Below are positions 26,004 through 38,013 of a stretch of DNA of 64,000 bases, piece after piece (position 1 is the stretch's first letter; every line of letters starts with the position of its first letter). The notes under the pieces are model-generated. The model saw only the letters and a list, made by a program, of their open reading frames with translations. It did no database searches and was not told the origin of the DNA. The stretch comes from Trematomus loennbergii (lineage: Eukaryota; Chordata; Actinopteri; Perciformes; Nototheniidae): the NCBI GenBank assembly GCA_012861695.1, contig JAAOOA010000537.1, positions 1 to 64,000 of the forward strand, given 5' to 3'. Position numbers and translations under genes: made by a program.

Positions 26004-26280
26004 CTTCTTAAATTCGGGATCATGTTCTGAAGTACAAAAGTGATAACAATTGCTCAAACTACAAACTACACTTCATCGAACATGTTTGAAGATTCATTAT
26101 CAACACACTTTCTCAGACTGTGCTATAAAGAGCAGGTTTGATGTGTAAATTGGCCCCATGTCCTCAGGGTTTCTTCACCACCTGTTGGAACAGAAGAAAC
26201 ACGTTAAAGGCGACAAACACACTTTCCTTTGCCCTGAAAACAGATGAATGAAGGGAACCCAGCGTGTGTTTTCTTACCAT

Positions 26281-26407
26281 TCAACATGTGTACAGCGTGT
26301 TCAGTCTGCTGATGTCGTTCCTGCTCATCTGATTGGCCGTGCCGAACTCTCCGTTGGCGTTGGGGATCGGCACCATGGTGGGCATATTGTTCCCGCTGAA
26401 GGCATAC
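26281..26407 (-). pseudogene. Astacin terminal exon, intact copy
   Basis: The acceptor (TTTCCAG on the minus strand) is followed by an open frame. It completes an Arg codon and reads YAFSGNNMPTMVPIPNANGE, then MSRNDISRLNTLYTC and TGA (26281-26283). This is the conserved C-terminal end of the astacin catalytic domain, with the final disulphide Cys. The phase (1 base of the first codon) fits the Met-turn exon at 35423-35504. About 9 kb, including TRIM unit 1, separates them. A second, broken copy lies at 34417-34468. Intact as an exon, but no complete gene can be assembled in the window. Confidence 0.8.
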
Positions 26408-26477
26408 CTGGAAACATTAAGAGCACAGAGGCTTCATTATTATTAGCTTCTATATATATTAAACATTTAGAAACCAT

Positions 26478-26905
26478 TAGTCGCTTTCACACCAAGTACT
26501 TTGCCGTACTTAGTTCCTAGAACTCTTTAGTCCCGGAACTGTCCTAGTAAATTGCGTTCACACCTTTATATATACAGTCTATGGTTCACACCGGAATAAG
26601 TCCTTGAGGGAGGATTACGCAAATGAAGCCGCTGACGTCACTTCTTCTTCTTCTGCTTTGGGTTTACTGGCAGGCCGCAAACAACTTCACGGCGTATACT
26701 GCCACCCGAAGTCCCGGGTAAATCGCCAGAAGCGCCGACACCTCCTCATCACTCCACCGCTCCCATGTTTTATTTTGTGTTGCCATAAGTTAGTCTCTCT
26801 CCGTTGGTGCGCTGGGCTAATGCTAATGCTAATAATAGGAAACATCATGGAAGGAAGTCAGGCCGCGCTCGATGATGGAGCGCTCACGAGAAGCTGAGGA
26901 GAAAG
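26478..26905 (-). mobile_element. Fragment related to the 43.7-47.4 kb Harbinger element
   Basis: It contains TTCACACCAAGTACTTTGCC, AAATGAAGCCGCTGACGTCA, (CTT)n and GGCAGGCCGCAAACAACTT in inverted order relative to 47160-47417. These are the terminal parts of the Harbinger element without transposase. Confidence 0.6.
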
Positions 26906-26967
26906 AAACAAAGCAGCTGTGGTTCAATGGAGGTCAAGGGTCACATTCAGGTTCTTAGACTTTTCCT

Positions 26968-27410
26968 CAGAGGTGGGAGAAGTACTCAGATCTGTACTTG
27001 AGTAAAAGTAGAAGTACCAGAGTGTAGGAATACTCCATAAAAGTCCTGCGTTCAAAATGTGACTCAAGTAAAAGTAGAAAAGTATTATCATCAAAATATA
27101 GTTAAAGTAGCGACAGTAAAAGTAGTCATTGTGCAGATTGGTCCATTTCAGAATAATATATATGATATGTTTTATAATGATTGATCATTAAAAGTGTTCT
27201 CAAAGCTGGTAAATGTGCAGCTAGTTTGAATGACTTTGTGTACTGCAGGGTAGCTTGTGAATTTACTCCAGGTGGAACTAAAGTCTGATTTAACACTTGA
27301 TTATATTTCACATCATTCATCCAGATCTGTAAAGTAACTAAAGGTATTAATCAATTGTAGTGGAGTAAAAGTACAACGTAGAAAAAATTGCACTTAAGTA
27401 CAGACTGTTA
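26968..27410 (+). mobile_element. hAT-like ACTTGAGTAAAAGTAG element
   Basis: It starts CAGAGGTGGGAGAAGTACTC (a hAT-style terminus). The body is shared with 409-1034, 19850-20225, 47419-47784 and 57640-57780. It precedes the TRIM unit in the same arrangement as at 19.85 and 39.57 kb. Confidence 0.6.
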
Positions 27411-28059
27411 AAGGTGATTTAAACCTGAGAGCAGGATTAGCTGAAAAGAGTCCAAGGAAGCTTATTTAAAAGTTAACAGCATTTAATTAAACAAATTATA
27501 CGGTGATACAAATGGAATGTGTAAGAGTGGTGCGGCTCTCCCGATCGCGTGGGGTCCCGCTGCCTCCTCCCAGCTGTTGTTTATCGCGTGGCCGGGGTAG
27601 AGAGAGAGCGTTTTTTCCTGTCCATCATATGTCTATAGTCCTCTCCTATTGGCCGGTCTCGACGGGGGGCGGGTCTTCCTCCCGGGTTCGTTCCTCTGTG
27701 ATTAATATCGCATCTAATAAGAGGATTTAGACGTTGTGTGTTTATTGTATAACTCCACAAGCTTTTACTCCTCATATTTCTTACAAGACCCATTTTCAAC
27801 AGTCTGTTCAGGGAGGAGGAAGTGTTTCACCAGCTGCTCTTAAACAGGGACCATAACACAGCGTTGTGAAATATAGCTATAAATCTCCAGATGTGTAAAG
27901 AGATGTCCTTTATGTATTGAGAAAATATTCCTACTTGTGCTCAATACACAATTTGAAAATCCTCTTGGATCAGCTGTAAAATGCATCGTCACAAAGTTAA
28001 ATAACAAGCCTCAACAGTTCTTCCTCCACCCCCTCTTGGCAAACTGCCACTGAGAGGTT

Positions 28060-28225
28060 GAACCACACTGTAAGAGAAGAGTTTAAATTTCCCGGAAATG
28101 AAAGCTGAAGTTTGTCTGAGCGACAGCAGAGCAGCAGCCGAGACAAGTCTCTGTTTCTCTGAAGAAACACTCAACTGAATCCAGCAGCTTTTTATCAACA
28201 ACACAGCAGGACTCTGCAAACACTG
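28060..28225 (+). other. Non-coding leader exon of TRIM copy 1 (start undefined)
   Basis: The 3' boundary is CAAACACTG followed by GTGAGTAC, a near-consensus donor. It is conserved in all four units, and a matching acceptor (TTTTGTCCTCAG, 29014-29025) precedes the coding exon. No ATG-led frame runs into the coding exon, so it is read as 5' UTR. The transcription start is not visible. Confidence 0.55.
28089..28097 (+). promoter_or_regulatory. GAS-like STAT site TTCCCGGAA, unit 1
   Basis: Perfect match to the GAS pattern TTCNNNGAA. It lies about 130 bases before the leader donor and is kept in all four units with variation only in the N positions. Interferon control of finTRIMs is known for the family; function here is inferred. 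Confidence 0.45.
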
Positions 28226-29025
28226 GTGAGTACACTACAGACACATCACTTACTAAATAATCAGTCAAAGTTGGATTAAAATCAGAATCTGACTGTATTA
28301 CATCAGTTTACCATATAAAGAATATTATACTACAGAAATGTGTCAGTTAAGATAAAAACCTCAATATTTACATTTGCAACAGCCAAAAAAGTAAGTTAGG
28401 TTAGAGAGCATACAGTCAAAGCTAGCATTAGCTAATGCAAATTTTCATATTTCCTGTATTAAACAAAGTAGAATCTAAATATTAGATTTGTTCTGGACTG
28501 CCCAAAGCAAGGGATCTGGTGTTATGTTACAAGTGTTGCTTATAGAAAGGCATGACAATAAGATATTTCATTTTATCTAATGTGTACACACTGTGGTAAG
28601 TAGCCTTGAGCTTTGAACCTGTTTCTGTGGTAACTGCTGTCTGCCTTTTGAAGCTGATAACGTTTACTGTTTTTTAACAACTAGTATTAACTTCAGTGAT
28701 GCTCAGCAGGAGGTTTCACTCCTCTGTTCAACAACGGCAAAATCCCCCAACAGTATTAGAGCTTACACATTGTGTTTCTTAGAGTTTAAACCGAATGCTG
28801 CTATGATTTTCCAGATTTATTTATGATATTAACAAACAGAGATATTTTTTTAACATTTAACAATAACAGTGTACTGCAAATTTGAGCAATCTTTCACCCT
28901 CCGCATAATCATGATACATCAGCAGAGTCAGTATCACCATCTATTTGACTTATAGCAAACAGATACAAGAGATTAAATCATATATACATTACAGTTTTTG
29001 CTTTTTTCACACGTTTTGTCCTCAG

Positions 29026-30533
29026 AGAGACATGTCTGCTGCCAGCTGTCTGCTGACTGAAGATCAGTTTCTGTGCTCCATCTGTCTGGATGTGTTCACT
29101 GATCCAGTCAGCATACCATGTGGACACAACTTCTGTAAAGCCTGCATCTCTGAACACTGGGATAGAAATGTCCCGAGTCAGTGTCCATACTGTAAAGAGG
29201 TTTTCAACACAAAGCCTGAGCTGCGGGTCAACACATTCATCTCTGAGATGGCTGCTCAGTTCAGACAGTCAGCTCAACAGAAAGCCAGCAGCAGCAGCTC
29301 AGAGCAACAAGTTGTCAAACCAGGAGAAGTTCCCTGTGACGTCTGCACTGGAACCAGACTGAAGGCCCTGAAGTCCTGCATGATGTGTCTGGTGTGTCTG
29401 GTGTGTCTGGTGTGTCTGGCCTCCTACTGTGAGACTCACCTGAAAAATGCAGGCTTCAAAAGACATCAGCTGATCGACCCTGAGGAGAACCTTGAAGACA
29501 GGATGTATATGAAGCACGATAAACGACTGGAGCTGTTCTGTGAGCTGGCGAAGACAGAGGCTGAAATCAGCAGATGATCCAGAAGAGACGACTGAAGATT
29601 CAGGAGATGAATGGCTCAGTGGAGCTCAGTAAGGAAGGAGCAGACAGAGAGATAGCAGATGGTGTTCAGGTCTTCACCGCTCTGAAGGAGTCTGTTGAGA
29701 GAAGCCAGGCCGAGCTCATCGACACCATCAAAGAGAAGCAGAGAGAGACAGAGGAACAGGCTGAAGGCTTCATCAAAGAGCTGGAACAGGAAATCTCTGA
29801 GCTGAAGAAGAGAAGCTCTGAGGTGGAGCAGCTGTCACGCTCTGAAGACCAGCTCCACCTCCTCCAAAGCTTCACGTCCCTGAACGCTGCTCCACCCACC
29901 AAGAACTGGACAGAAGTCAGGGTCCGTCCACCTTCATATGAGGGGACTGTGAGGAGAGCTGTGACTCAGCTGGAGGAGACGCTCAGTAAACAGATGAAGA
30001 AGCTGCTTGAGGTGGAGCTGAAGAGGGTCCAGCAGTATGAGGTGGAGGTGACTCTTGATCCTGATACAGCACATCCTGCACTCATCCTGTCTGATGATGG
30101 AAAACAAGTTAAACATGGTGATGTGAAGAAGAATCTCCCAACAATCCAGAGAGATTTGATTATTGTGCTTGTCTTAGCAAAGCAGAGTTTCTCTTCAGGA
30201 AGATTTTATTACGAGGTTCAGGTTAAAGGAAGACTAGTGGACTTTAGGAGTGGCCAGAGAGTCGATCAACAGGAAGGGAATCATCACACTGTCTCCTCAG
30301 AAAGGTTACTGGTGATATGGTTGAGGAATGAAAATGAGTACAAGCTTGTGCTGACCTCAGTCCGTCTCTCTCTGAAGTCTCAGCCTGAGAAGGTGGGGGT
30401 GTTTGTGGATTATGAGGAGGGTCTGGTCTCCTTTTATGATGTTGATGCTGCAGCTCTGATCTACTCCTTCACTGGCTGCTGCTTCAAAGAGAAACTCTAC
30501 CCATTCTTTAGTCCTTATCTAATATGGTGGTAA
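29026..30533 (+). pseudogene. finTRIM-like RING/B-box/coiled-coil/SPRY gene, copy 1, disrupted
   Basis: TRIM proteins of this type are cytosolic E3 ubiquitin ligases, many acting in fish antiviral immunity. ATG at 29032 follows a TCCTCAG acceptor. A C3HC4 RING (CSIC...CGHNFCKAC...CPYC) leads, then B-box 1 with a repeated VCL block (CMMCLVCLVCLVCLASYC). B-box 2 is missing its core because 99 nt (33 codons) were deleted after KRLELFC. A one-base loss then ends the frame at 29577. The coiled coil (RSSEVEQLSRSEDQLHLL) and PRY/SPRY (DPDTAHPALILSDDGKQ; FVDYEEGLVSFYDVD) continue in a second frame to TAA at 30533. Another frame disturbance lies near DFRSGQRVDQQEG, where copy 3 retains the standard DLGVARESINRKG. 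As written it cannot make an intact protein. Confidence 0.85.
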
Positions 30534-30820
30534 AAACTCTGCCCTCTGATCATCTCTCCTGTCAATCACACTGAGTAGAACAACCATTTGATTTTCTTCA
30601 GAAAGATTCACTCTCACTAAATGTAATAAATGTATTCAACTGGGGAAGTACATTGTACACATTGTTAATGTTTCAGAATCTGATCACATATGGTTCACCT
30701 TGATGAGACGCATAAAAACACATAAATACTGATGAGTATGTTCTAATGTACTCTAGTTTATTCTACGGATTGCACTCCTGCCGTCATGACTTGAAGTGAT
30801 CAGAAAACTATTTACTCAGA

Positions 30821-30826
30821 AATAAA
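30821..30826 (+). terminator. Poly(A) signal AATAAA, TRIM copy 1
   Basis: AATAAA about 290 bases after the stop, at the equivalent place in all four units. Confidence 0.5.
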
Positions 30827-31830
30827 CTTTTACCACTTCTTTATATGTCAGGGGGACAAGAAAAGTATTTATTGTCTCAGAATTGTGTGTTCAAAAAGTG
30901 TTTCATACTTGCAGACATTACTAGTGGAAGTAATGCACTCCTTTTTCATTAGTAAAATACTGTATATATATATTTTTTAATTTTCAATTGAGGGGAAAAT
31001 GATGGGTCTCTGGTGTGTTTTAAAGGGGAAGTTCAGGATTGATTATTGAATTATAGTATATTGGTACAAAATGTATTTACAGTTACTTGGAGAATCAACA
31101 ATACCTGATCATTAAACATTAGGCTGCAGTGGTTTACAAACCAGGGAAATTAAAATGTTACATCTCAGCTGTCTGTTGTGTTATGTTAATTGTATTTCGT
31201 CCACCTCTCTGCACACTGCTTGTAAAGTTTGAACAAAGCCTCAATGGATTAAAAAAAAGGAACAAAGAATGTTATTTTTTGTGTTTTTTAAATGTACTTA
31301 CTGAAGTACAGTTTTCACTAGTTCTCAATTTAGGGAAAGTATCTTAAAAAAATGTACTTGACTATTTCCATTTCTACTTAACTACATTTGTCTGATAGAT
31401 TTGGTTCTTCTGAAGCTTTATAAACTATTTAAAACCCTCTTGGATCAGCTGATCATAGATATTAAGATTGCTGTATATGTTTGTTAGAAATAAGGCCATC
31501 AACTGGTTAGCTTAGCTTAGCATAAAGACTGGAAACAGAGGAAGACAAAGCCAGCCTGTCCAAAGGTAACAAAATCCACCTATCAGCAGCTCTGAATCCA
31601 GTTTGTTTAATCCATACCAAATCAGAGGAGTAAAAACATCAATAAGACGTTTAACAGGGGATTATGGGTCGGGCTATTTCTTGGCTGGGACCAAAACAAG
31701 TTGCCAAATTGTTTTTACATTTCAGTTTTCGTACAGAGATATATTAAGTACACTTAAATGTGTATTTTGTCACTCACTATTTCCCCCTTTTCCTAGTATA
31801 TATGCTAAACTAAGCTAATCTAAGTGTCTG

Positions 31831-31935
31831 ATGGCTGCAGCCTGTGTCAGTGAGAGCGGTCTGACTGGTTGGACTGCTTCTAATGATTATGATCTCATTC
31901 TTCACCTTGAACACACTCCAGCACTGCCTGTACAG
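31831..31935 (+). other. Exon-like 35-codon segment downstream of TRIM copy 1
   Basis: ATG-led open frame (MAAACVSESGLTGWTASNDY, ending LEHTPALPVQ) directly followed by the GTGAGA donor sequence. It is present with the same sequence at 56307-56411 and 63475-63579. It could be the first coding exon of an unrecognised gene carried in the unit. The units are so similar that conservation proves little. Confidence 0.2.
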
Positions 31936-33159
31936 GTGAGACTAACTCACTGCAAACGTCCCGTCTGACTGGGAGATAAATAAAGGGTTTTTTAAATATC
32001 AAAATTGCATGAAATATGCTTGTAAAGTCTATTTTATTAATGCCCTGTTTATAAGATGGAGCTTATCATTTGAAATGTCATTATTTTTAAAGAGGTGGAT
32101 GGTGAATAATATTACAATTAAAAATGTTTCACTCACATCATGACTTTGTTTTTTATTACAGTACACGTTTTCTGAAATGTTATCTTTAAATATACTAACG
32201 CATACAGAAACAGCACAGAAATGTGTACACTGGTTAAAACCAGGATCACATTCTTGTTTTATTGTCGACTTATTAGAGTCAAAGGTTTTTACAGAGGGGA
32301 GTTTTGATATGGGTTTGTACCACGACATAAATCCAGAAAAACTGTCAGCAGCCTTTAAGAAAAATCTATTCTCCACATGTTTTTTAGGGAAACAGATGTT
32401 ATAATCCTTAACGCAATCATCAATAATCAGTCTATAAATCTGGCTATTGATGATATATGAACAAACCACTCAGAGTACAGATGGGAGTGAAACTCATTTG
32501 ATAAAAAAAGGCCTTGTATTGTGAATTTACATTTTGCAGTACACAGGTAATTAAGTTAAAAAAATAGTAACTAATTCATATGACCACTTTTTGTATTAGA
32601 TTCTAATTTAATCTGGCATTATTTAATGATAACATAGTAAGGAATCAAAATAGCCCAACCTTTCAAAACTGTCAACCAATGGTGACATACCTTCACCTGT
32701 TAGCGACACAATGCTTGAATAGCACGTTCTCTAACAGTTGGCTCAAGGAATAAGAGATTAAAACTAGAGAATGCAATTCCTGAAGAAATTGCTAGTGGGA
32801 ATGCTTTATGCTGAAAAGCTGACGCTAAACTGCTATGCTGAAATGTAATGTGTAAGAAGAAAGTGAAGAATTTAGATTGAAATGATACATGAACACTGGG
32901 GGCTTGAATGTGTGATGAGAGGAAAAGAAAGTAAAAAAGCTTGGAAAAGCAGCAGAATATTTGAACTGCAAACTTTTGAACTAACTTGATGGCGAATGAT
33001 CTGTCAACGGCAACTGCATTTGATGACATCCCATAATACGCTTAGATGCATTGATGGCTGACATCCTCGTGGATTCATCTTCTTATTATAGACACATGCA
33101 TTTCCAAACGTTTGGTCTACCTACGCTGTAAATGTATTATCTCTTCGATTTACACATGG

Positions 33160-33412
33160 CATCTATTGCACTTCTGTCCGTCCTGGGAGAGGGATCCCTC
33201 CTCTGTTGCTCTCCCTGAGGTTTCTCCCATGTTCCCCTTTAAACTGTGGGGTTTCTTTGGAAGTGTTTCCTTGTACGATGTGAGGGTCTAAGGACAGAGG
33301 GTGTCGTATTGTCATACTGATATTCTGTACAAACTGTGAAGTCCACTGAGACAAATGTAACATTTGTGATATTGGGCTATATAAATAAACATTGATTGAT
33401 TGATTGATTAAT
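33160..33412 (+). mobile_element. Retroposon 3' tail ending in (ATTG)n
   Basis: GGAGAGGGATCCCTCCTCTG, CTAAGGACAGAGGGTGTCGT and GATATTGGGCTATATAAATA followed by (ATTG)n form the common fish SINE/LINE tail. No ORF. Confidence 0.65.
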
Positions 33413-33419
33413 CGTTACC

Positions 33420-34020
33420 AAACCTGTGAAGTTTTGGGCCGTTTGGAGCATTTTCACTGAAGTTATGAGAAACTGTTTTCATGGCGAGCATTGTGTTGCC
33501 ATGGCAACGGCATTTGAAGAAATCTCAAAACTGTCCCGTAGATGTCTTCACGGCTGGACTGTTAGCACACATGTGAAGTTTGAGCACTTTTTGAACATTT
33601 TCATAGGATTATAGCGACATCGTCTTTTATGGCGAGGGATGCGTTTCCATGGAAACGGCATATGATGAAACCCCATAATTGACGTAGAGCTGTTGAGGCA
33701 TGGACCGTTAACCTTATCTGAAGTGTGGTGCTGTTTTGACCCTTTTCATAGGCGTTACGACAACATCGTGTTTTATGGCGAGGGATGCGTTTCCATGGCA
33801 ACAGCCTATGGTGAGATCTCAGATTTGGTGTAAAGCTGTGAGGCATGGACCGGTGATATACAAGCAAAGTTTGGGGGACGTTCGGACCGTGTCCATTGGA
33901 GTTACAGCCACATCGTGTTTTATGGCGAGGGATGCGTTTTCCATGGAAACGGCATATGATGACACCCCATAATTGACGTAGAGCTGTTGAGGGCAGGACC
34001 ATTAACCGTTATCTGAAGTC
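33420..34020 (+). repeat. About 147-bp tandem array carrying X-box-like palindromes
   Basis: Four diverged units share TTTTATGGCGAGGGATGCGT and CGTAGAGCTGTTGAGGCATG. Each holds one X-box (RFX-type) palindrome: GTTGCCATGGCAAC at 33495-33508, GTTTCCATGGAAAC at 33643-33656, GTTTCCATGGCAAC at 33789-33802, and a one-base-longer form at 33936-33950. Spacings are 148, 146 and 147 bp. Confidence 0.85.
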
Positions 34021-34416
34021 TGCTGCTCTGACCATGTCAGTTGGAGTTAAATACAAGATCAACAAATTATTGATGATGCTTTTCCAATTACATAATATAT
34101 ACCTTTATGCACCATTTTGTGCTTTTGGTAAGTTACGTTTGTTTTGATGCTGACATTTGAAACACAGACACTAAATAATACAAGTTTGAGTTTATACATA
34201 ATAGATTCTGTAGCTTTTACACATCTTTCACCTCTTCTTTACACCTTTCGTCAAACTGAGGTTGTAGAATTGAAATTCAGGAACATTTTCTGAAGTGCAC
34301 AAACTACAAACTACACTTCATTGAACATGTTTGAAGATTTATTATCAACACACTTTCTCAGACTGTGTTATAAAGAGCAGGTTTGATGTGTAAATTGGCC
34401 CCATGTCCTCAGGGTT

Positions 34417-34468
34417 GACGTTGGGGATCGGCACCATGGTGGGCATATTGTTCCCGCTGAAGGCATAC
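34417..34468 (-). pseudogene. Astacin terminal exon, truncated copy
   Basis: Same acceptor and first codons as the 26281-26407 exon (YAFSGNNMPTMVPIPN). A deletion of about 170 bp then joins it to sequence that lies well beyond the stop in the intact copy. Flanks 34260-34550 match 26040-26460. The C-terminal half with the last Cys is gone. Confidence 0.8.
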
Positions 34469-34559
34469 CTGGAAACATTAAGAGCACAGAGCTTCATTAT
34501 TATTAGCTTGTATATATTAAACATTTAGAAACCATTGAGACTCAAATGCTCCTAAACGA

Positions 34560-35422
34560 GTCGGTTCAGTCACCAAAACAAATCTGATCTATCTCAATAT
34601 TATGACGACATATTTATTGTGTAAATGAGAAAAAGGTCCATAAGGCAGTGTAGGTAAATTGTATATTTTGCATTTCCTTTAGAGCTTGGGACCTATTTTA
34701 ATCCTGGTTTCACTCTTATCAATGTTATGCATTTAAATATTATCTATCATTATTATTTGCCAACAGTTTATTAATTCTGTTGCTGTAATAACTTCATTTA
34801 GCTGCTTTATTAAGAAAAAGAATAAAAGAAGAGATGGGTTGGACTATTCAAAATGTTTTCAGCTTTTTTTTCAGAATTATATTTTTTCCTCAGAATTAGA
34901 ACAATTTCAAAATGTTCTCGGAATTCTAACTTTTTCACAGAATTAGACTTTTTTCATAGTTTTCACTTTTCCTCCTAATTCGATTATTTTCTCATATTTT
35001 ATAACTTTTTTCTCTGATTTCAATTTTTTTTGCAGATTTTGATTTTTTTCTCAAAATGTCACTTTTTCACGGAACTTGACTTTTTTTCAGGATTAGATTT
35101 TTTTTTCATATTTAGATTTTTCTAAGATTTAGATTTTTTCTCAAATTGAAACTTACCCAAAAATATATAATTCTTAATGTTACTCACCTGTCCAGGCTAC
35201 CTGTAGTCCAAAGGTATTTTTTTTTCAAATAAAAACGGACCTTTTTGAAACATATTTTGCGGTTTTTGGGTCCGTAGAAATACATTTGCACTTTTATTTC
35301 TTGGGCTCTCCTGACTGCAATTCAAGCCTCAGTTCTGTCTACAATTCATTGTTTTGGGTGAACTGTTCCTTTGACTTATATCCAATATATGCGTATATAA
35401 ATGAAGATGAATGCTTGGTAAC
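34560..35422. other. AT-rich stretch with a degenerate T-rich repeat
   Basis: 34820-35150 consists of degenerate units like CAGAATTAGACTTTTTTC. It is presumed intron between the astacin exons at 35.4 and 34.4 kb. No gene seen. Confidence 0.6.
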
Positions 35423-35504
35423 CTGTGGTACTGCATGACGGAGTTGTAGTCGTATGGTGTGTTCAGGTTCAGCGTGTTTATCTTGTCGAAGGCGTACGCC
35501 CAAC
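35423..35504 (-). pseudogene. Astacin Met-turn exon
   Basis: The 82-nt minus-strand exon is bounded by acceptor CCTCTCAG and donor GTTACC. It encodes WAYAFDKINTLNLNTPYDYN and then SVMQYHR. SVMQY holds the astacin Met-turn (SxMxY) and the Tyr that ligates zinc. Its phase joins the terminal exon, which is truncated at 34.4 kb and intact at 26.3 kb. No upstream zinc-site exon was found at higher coordinates. Intact as an exon, orphaned in context. Confidence 0.8.
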
Positions 35505-35869
35505 CTGAGAGGACGAGAATCACAACGAGGATCAGAAAACACAGAAAATGAACTTCACCCCATTCCTCAGATCATTGTGAAGTTAGTTGTGTATTAGATG
35601 AGTGTAAAACATGAAGGGTTGATCAATACAGGATTTAAAGTGACATTATTTGGCTGTGATTTCAATGTATTCCCATGGAGTTTGCATCCATTATGAATGC
35701 AACTAACAGTAAGTCAATTTAGCATGATCTACTTTTCATCAGTGTTCAAATTAGATTGGATTTGTTCTGAGCAGAATGATATAAATGCAGAGTTTTCACT
35801 TTCTGTTTTGCTGAATGGGAAACAGAATCTCTTAGCTCACCAAAAAGCTGACCTTAACACCAGTGCCTA

Positions 35870-36120
35870 GATCTACAAAATGTCACCCAAAGACACAAGT
35901 ATAAACCAAGGAGAGACTCAAGGGGCGGACAAAAAGACTACAATCAGATGCAAAAGAGCTGCGAGAAGACCAAAGAAACTACAAAGACATGAAAAACAGC
36001 TGCAAAACGACACGAAGAAACTATGAAAAGTGTGAAAATAACAACAGATACATAAAGAAACTCCAAAGAGAGTCAAAATGACTATGTGATATGTTTTCAA
36101 AGACTCAACTTGACTACAAA
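35870..36120 (+). repeat. Degenerate minisatellite (AAAGAAACTACAAAGA-like)
   Basis: Loose repeats of AGAAACTACAAAGACATGAA and variants. No coding meaning. Confidence 0.5.
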
Positions 36121-36919
36121 GACACTCATTATTTCATATCTGAGTTTTTGCACTTTGTATTTTATATTTCTTAAATTGTGTTCACTGTTGCCTGCATAAG
36201 GGACTTTGCCTCTCTTCAAAAGTTGACATGTGCTCTTCCTCAGAGTGACAGAAGAGCTCAAACTGTTCTCTGCTAATGTTTGTCCTGACGTCTCACTGTT
36301 TTACCTTTCACTCTACAACAAGCGTCTTTGTCCGGAGGGATTTGAAGAATGAGTGGCACGTACAGTACGCAGCACAAAGCGCAGTGTGCTGAGGAATCTG
36401 CTCTCCACTGAGGCGTGTGTTGTGTTCTCACTTAAGAAGAATGGTCTGAACGCACGCTGAGGAAACCAGTTCTCACTCACCTTGACTTTTTTGTCTGCGT
36501 TCCAACTCGCATACTTTTCTCTTTTAGTATGCTACCTGGAACTTTGAACCTCTTCCTCATACTTGTGTGCACTAAGGATTTTGGTCCAGGTTATCCAGAA
36601 AATACGGGGGTCAACCGGTGCAAACACTTCCATTCAGACATTTAAAGGGGTCCTTTTATGTTTTTTGGGGGTTACGATTACCTGTATTGTGTTATATATT
36701 GGGTGCATGTAAATGGTCTGGTTTCAGACAGAGGGTGAAAAGTTAGGTGCCTTGCTCAAGGGCACTTCGGCAGTGGCCCAGGAGGTGAACTGGCCCCTCT
36801 CCAGTACCAGTCCATACTCCGTATTCTTTGGTCCGATAGGGACGTGAACTGGCAACCCTTCAGGCCAAAGTCAAATCCCCTACAGACTGAACCACTCCCG
36901 CCCTTGAATGACTTTGTAT
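36121..36919. other. Stretch without recognisable gene
   Basis: Contains a repeat-like segment (36720-36905: CTCAAGGGCACTTCGGCAGT, CCACTCCCGCCC) of a type common in fish. Its end provides the insertion target of the hAT element that follows. Confidence 0.45.
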
Positions 36920-37774
36920 ACTGCAGGCAACAACGTGCAGTCAGGGAGGCAGGGAGGCAGAGCCTCACCTGTCATACTCCAATGTAACGTAAAAACAACA
37001 AAAAAACTAAATAGTAATAATAATAAAATGTCTCCACTGATCTGTGTTGTAAGTGTGATTATGTATGATTCCAATCGCTTTTTATAGTCAAATCAGCAAA
37101 TGTTGCCGAGCTCCGCTACGGGAGCGATGAGAAGTGAGGCAGGGACGTGCTCTGCCTCTCGTAAGCCCACAGTAACTGACTGGAGCACGGGCACTAATTT
37201 AGCGCGGGCACTTATTTTGTGAGCGCGCTCAAGCCAGTTACTGTGGGGTAAGGTGAGGCACATATGAGATCTGCCTCACCTCAGAATGCGTCACCCCACA
37301 GAAATGTCTGGAAAGCGGGTCCTAAGCGCATGCCTGTTACCATCTCACTGTAGTCACCAATGTAATGTTTGTAGATCCCTTTATTACATTTATCCTCGCC
37401 ATCCATAGTCTCTAAATAACTTATTTCACGTATATATGATATTTAGGCTCGCTGGTCTCATCATACAACGGCAAAAAAGCGCCAGGGGAGGCAGCCATAA
37501 CCTCTGCCGCACTGAAGGGGGCGCACGTGAGCCCACAGGTTCTTGTTGCTACTGTAATTCTACGCAGAGACGGTAGACGCAAACAACAAACTAGACTTTT
37601 GAAACTACAGGAAGATAAGGAGGACTTTTACAAAAAAGTAATAGAGATTGTTGTCCAGAAGGATAGCATGGACTTCATCTTCAAGTCAAGGTAAGACCAC
37701 ATTTGTAATGAAATGGGATCTTACTAAGAAAGAACAATCCAATATTTAGATTTGGGTATCCTTTTGTTGAACGG

Positions 37775-38013
37775 TGTAGTGCCGAGAGAAGGGAGTCGGA
37801 GGCGGTGCATCGAAGGTGCAAATCTGGCTTTATTGAGCAGCAGAAATGGACATGCTGTCGGGTCGCAGCCCGGGAAGGGAGAGAAGCGAAAGGGAAGAGG
37901 ACACAGTATATACCCCGGAGGTACCGTCAACATATGTGTCCGTGCGGAACAATACCCCCAACCTGTAGTTCCTTGATTGAATTATGTAACCCCGTTAATT
38001 AGTGATCACTACA
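37775..38013 (-). repeat. LTR (3' LTR in element orientation)
   Basis: 239-bp TG...CA repeat, almost identical to 39176-39416. Confidence 0.88.

Larger units (their letters stand above)
27411..32763 (+). repeat. TRIM duplication unit 1
   Basis: Unit with upstream region, leader exon, intron, coding exon, poly(A) site and long 3' flank. It is colinear with units 2 (about 39690-43704), 3 (52024-56590) and 4 (59138 to the window end). Its distal flank (32453-32763) also matches window bases 1-330. Confidence 0.85.

Noticed and set aside
28095..28106. ISRE-like GAAATGAAAG in the unit 1 leader
   Set aside because: Spacing is one base rather than the two needed (GAAANNGAAA), and it is not kept in units 2-4. 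Only the GAS-like core is retained.
31603..31818. 71-residue frame repeated at 63247-63462
   Set aside because: Identical because the units are recent duplicates. It has no domain, no splice logic, and is partly deleted in unit 3.
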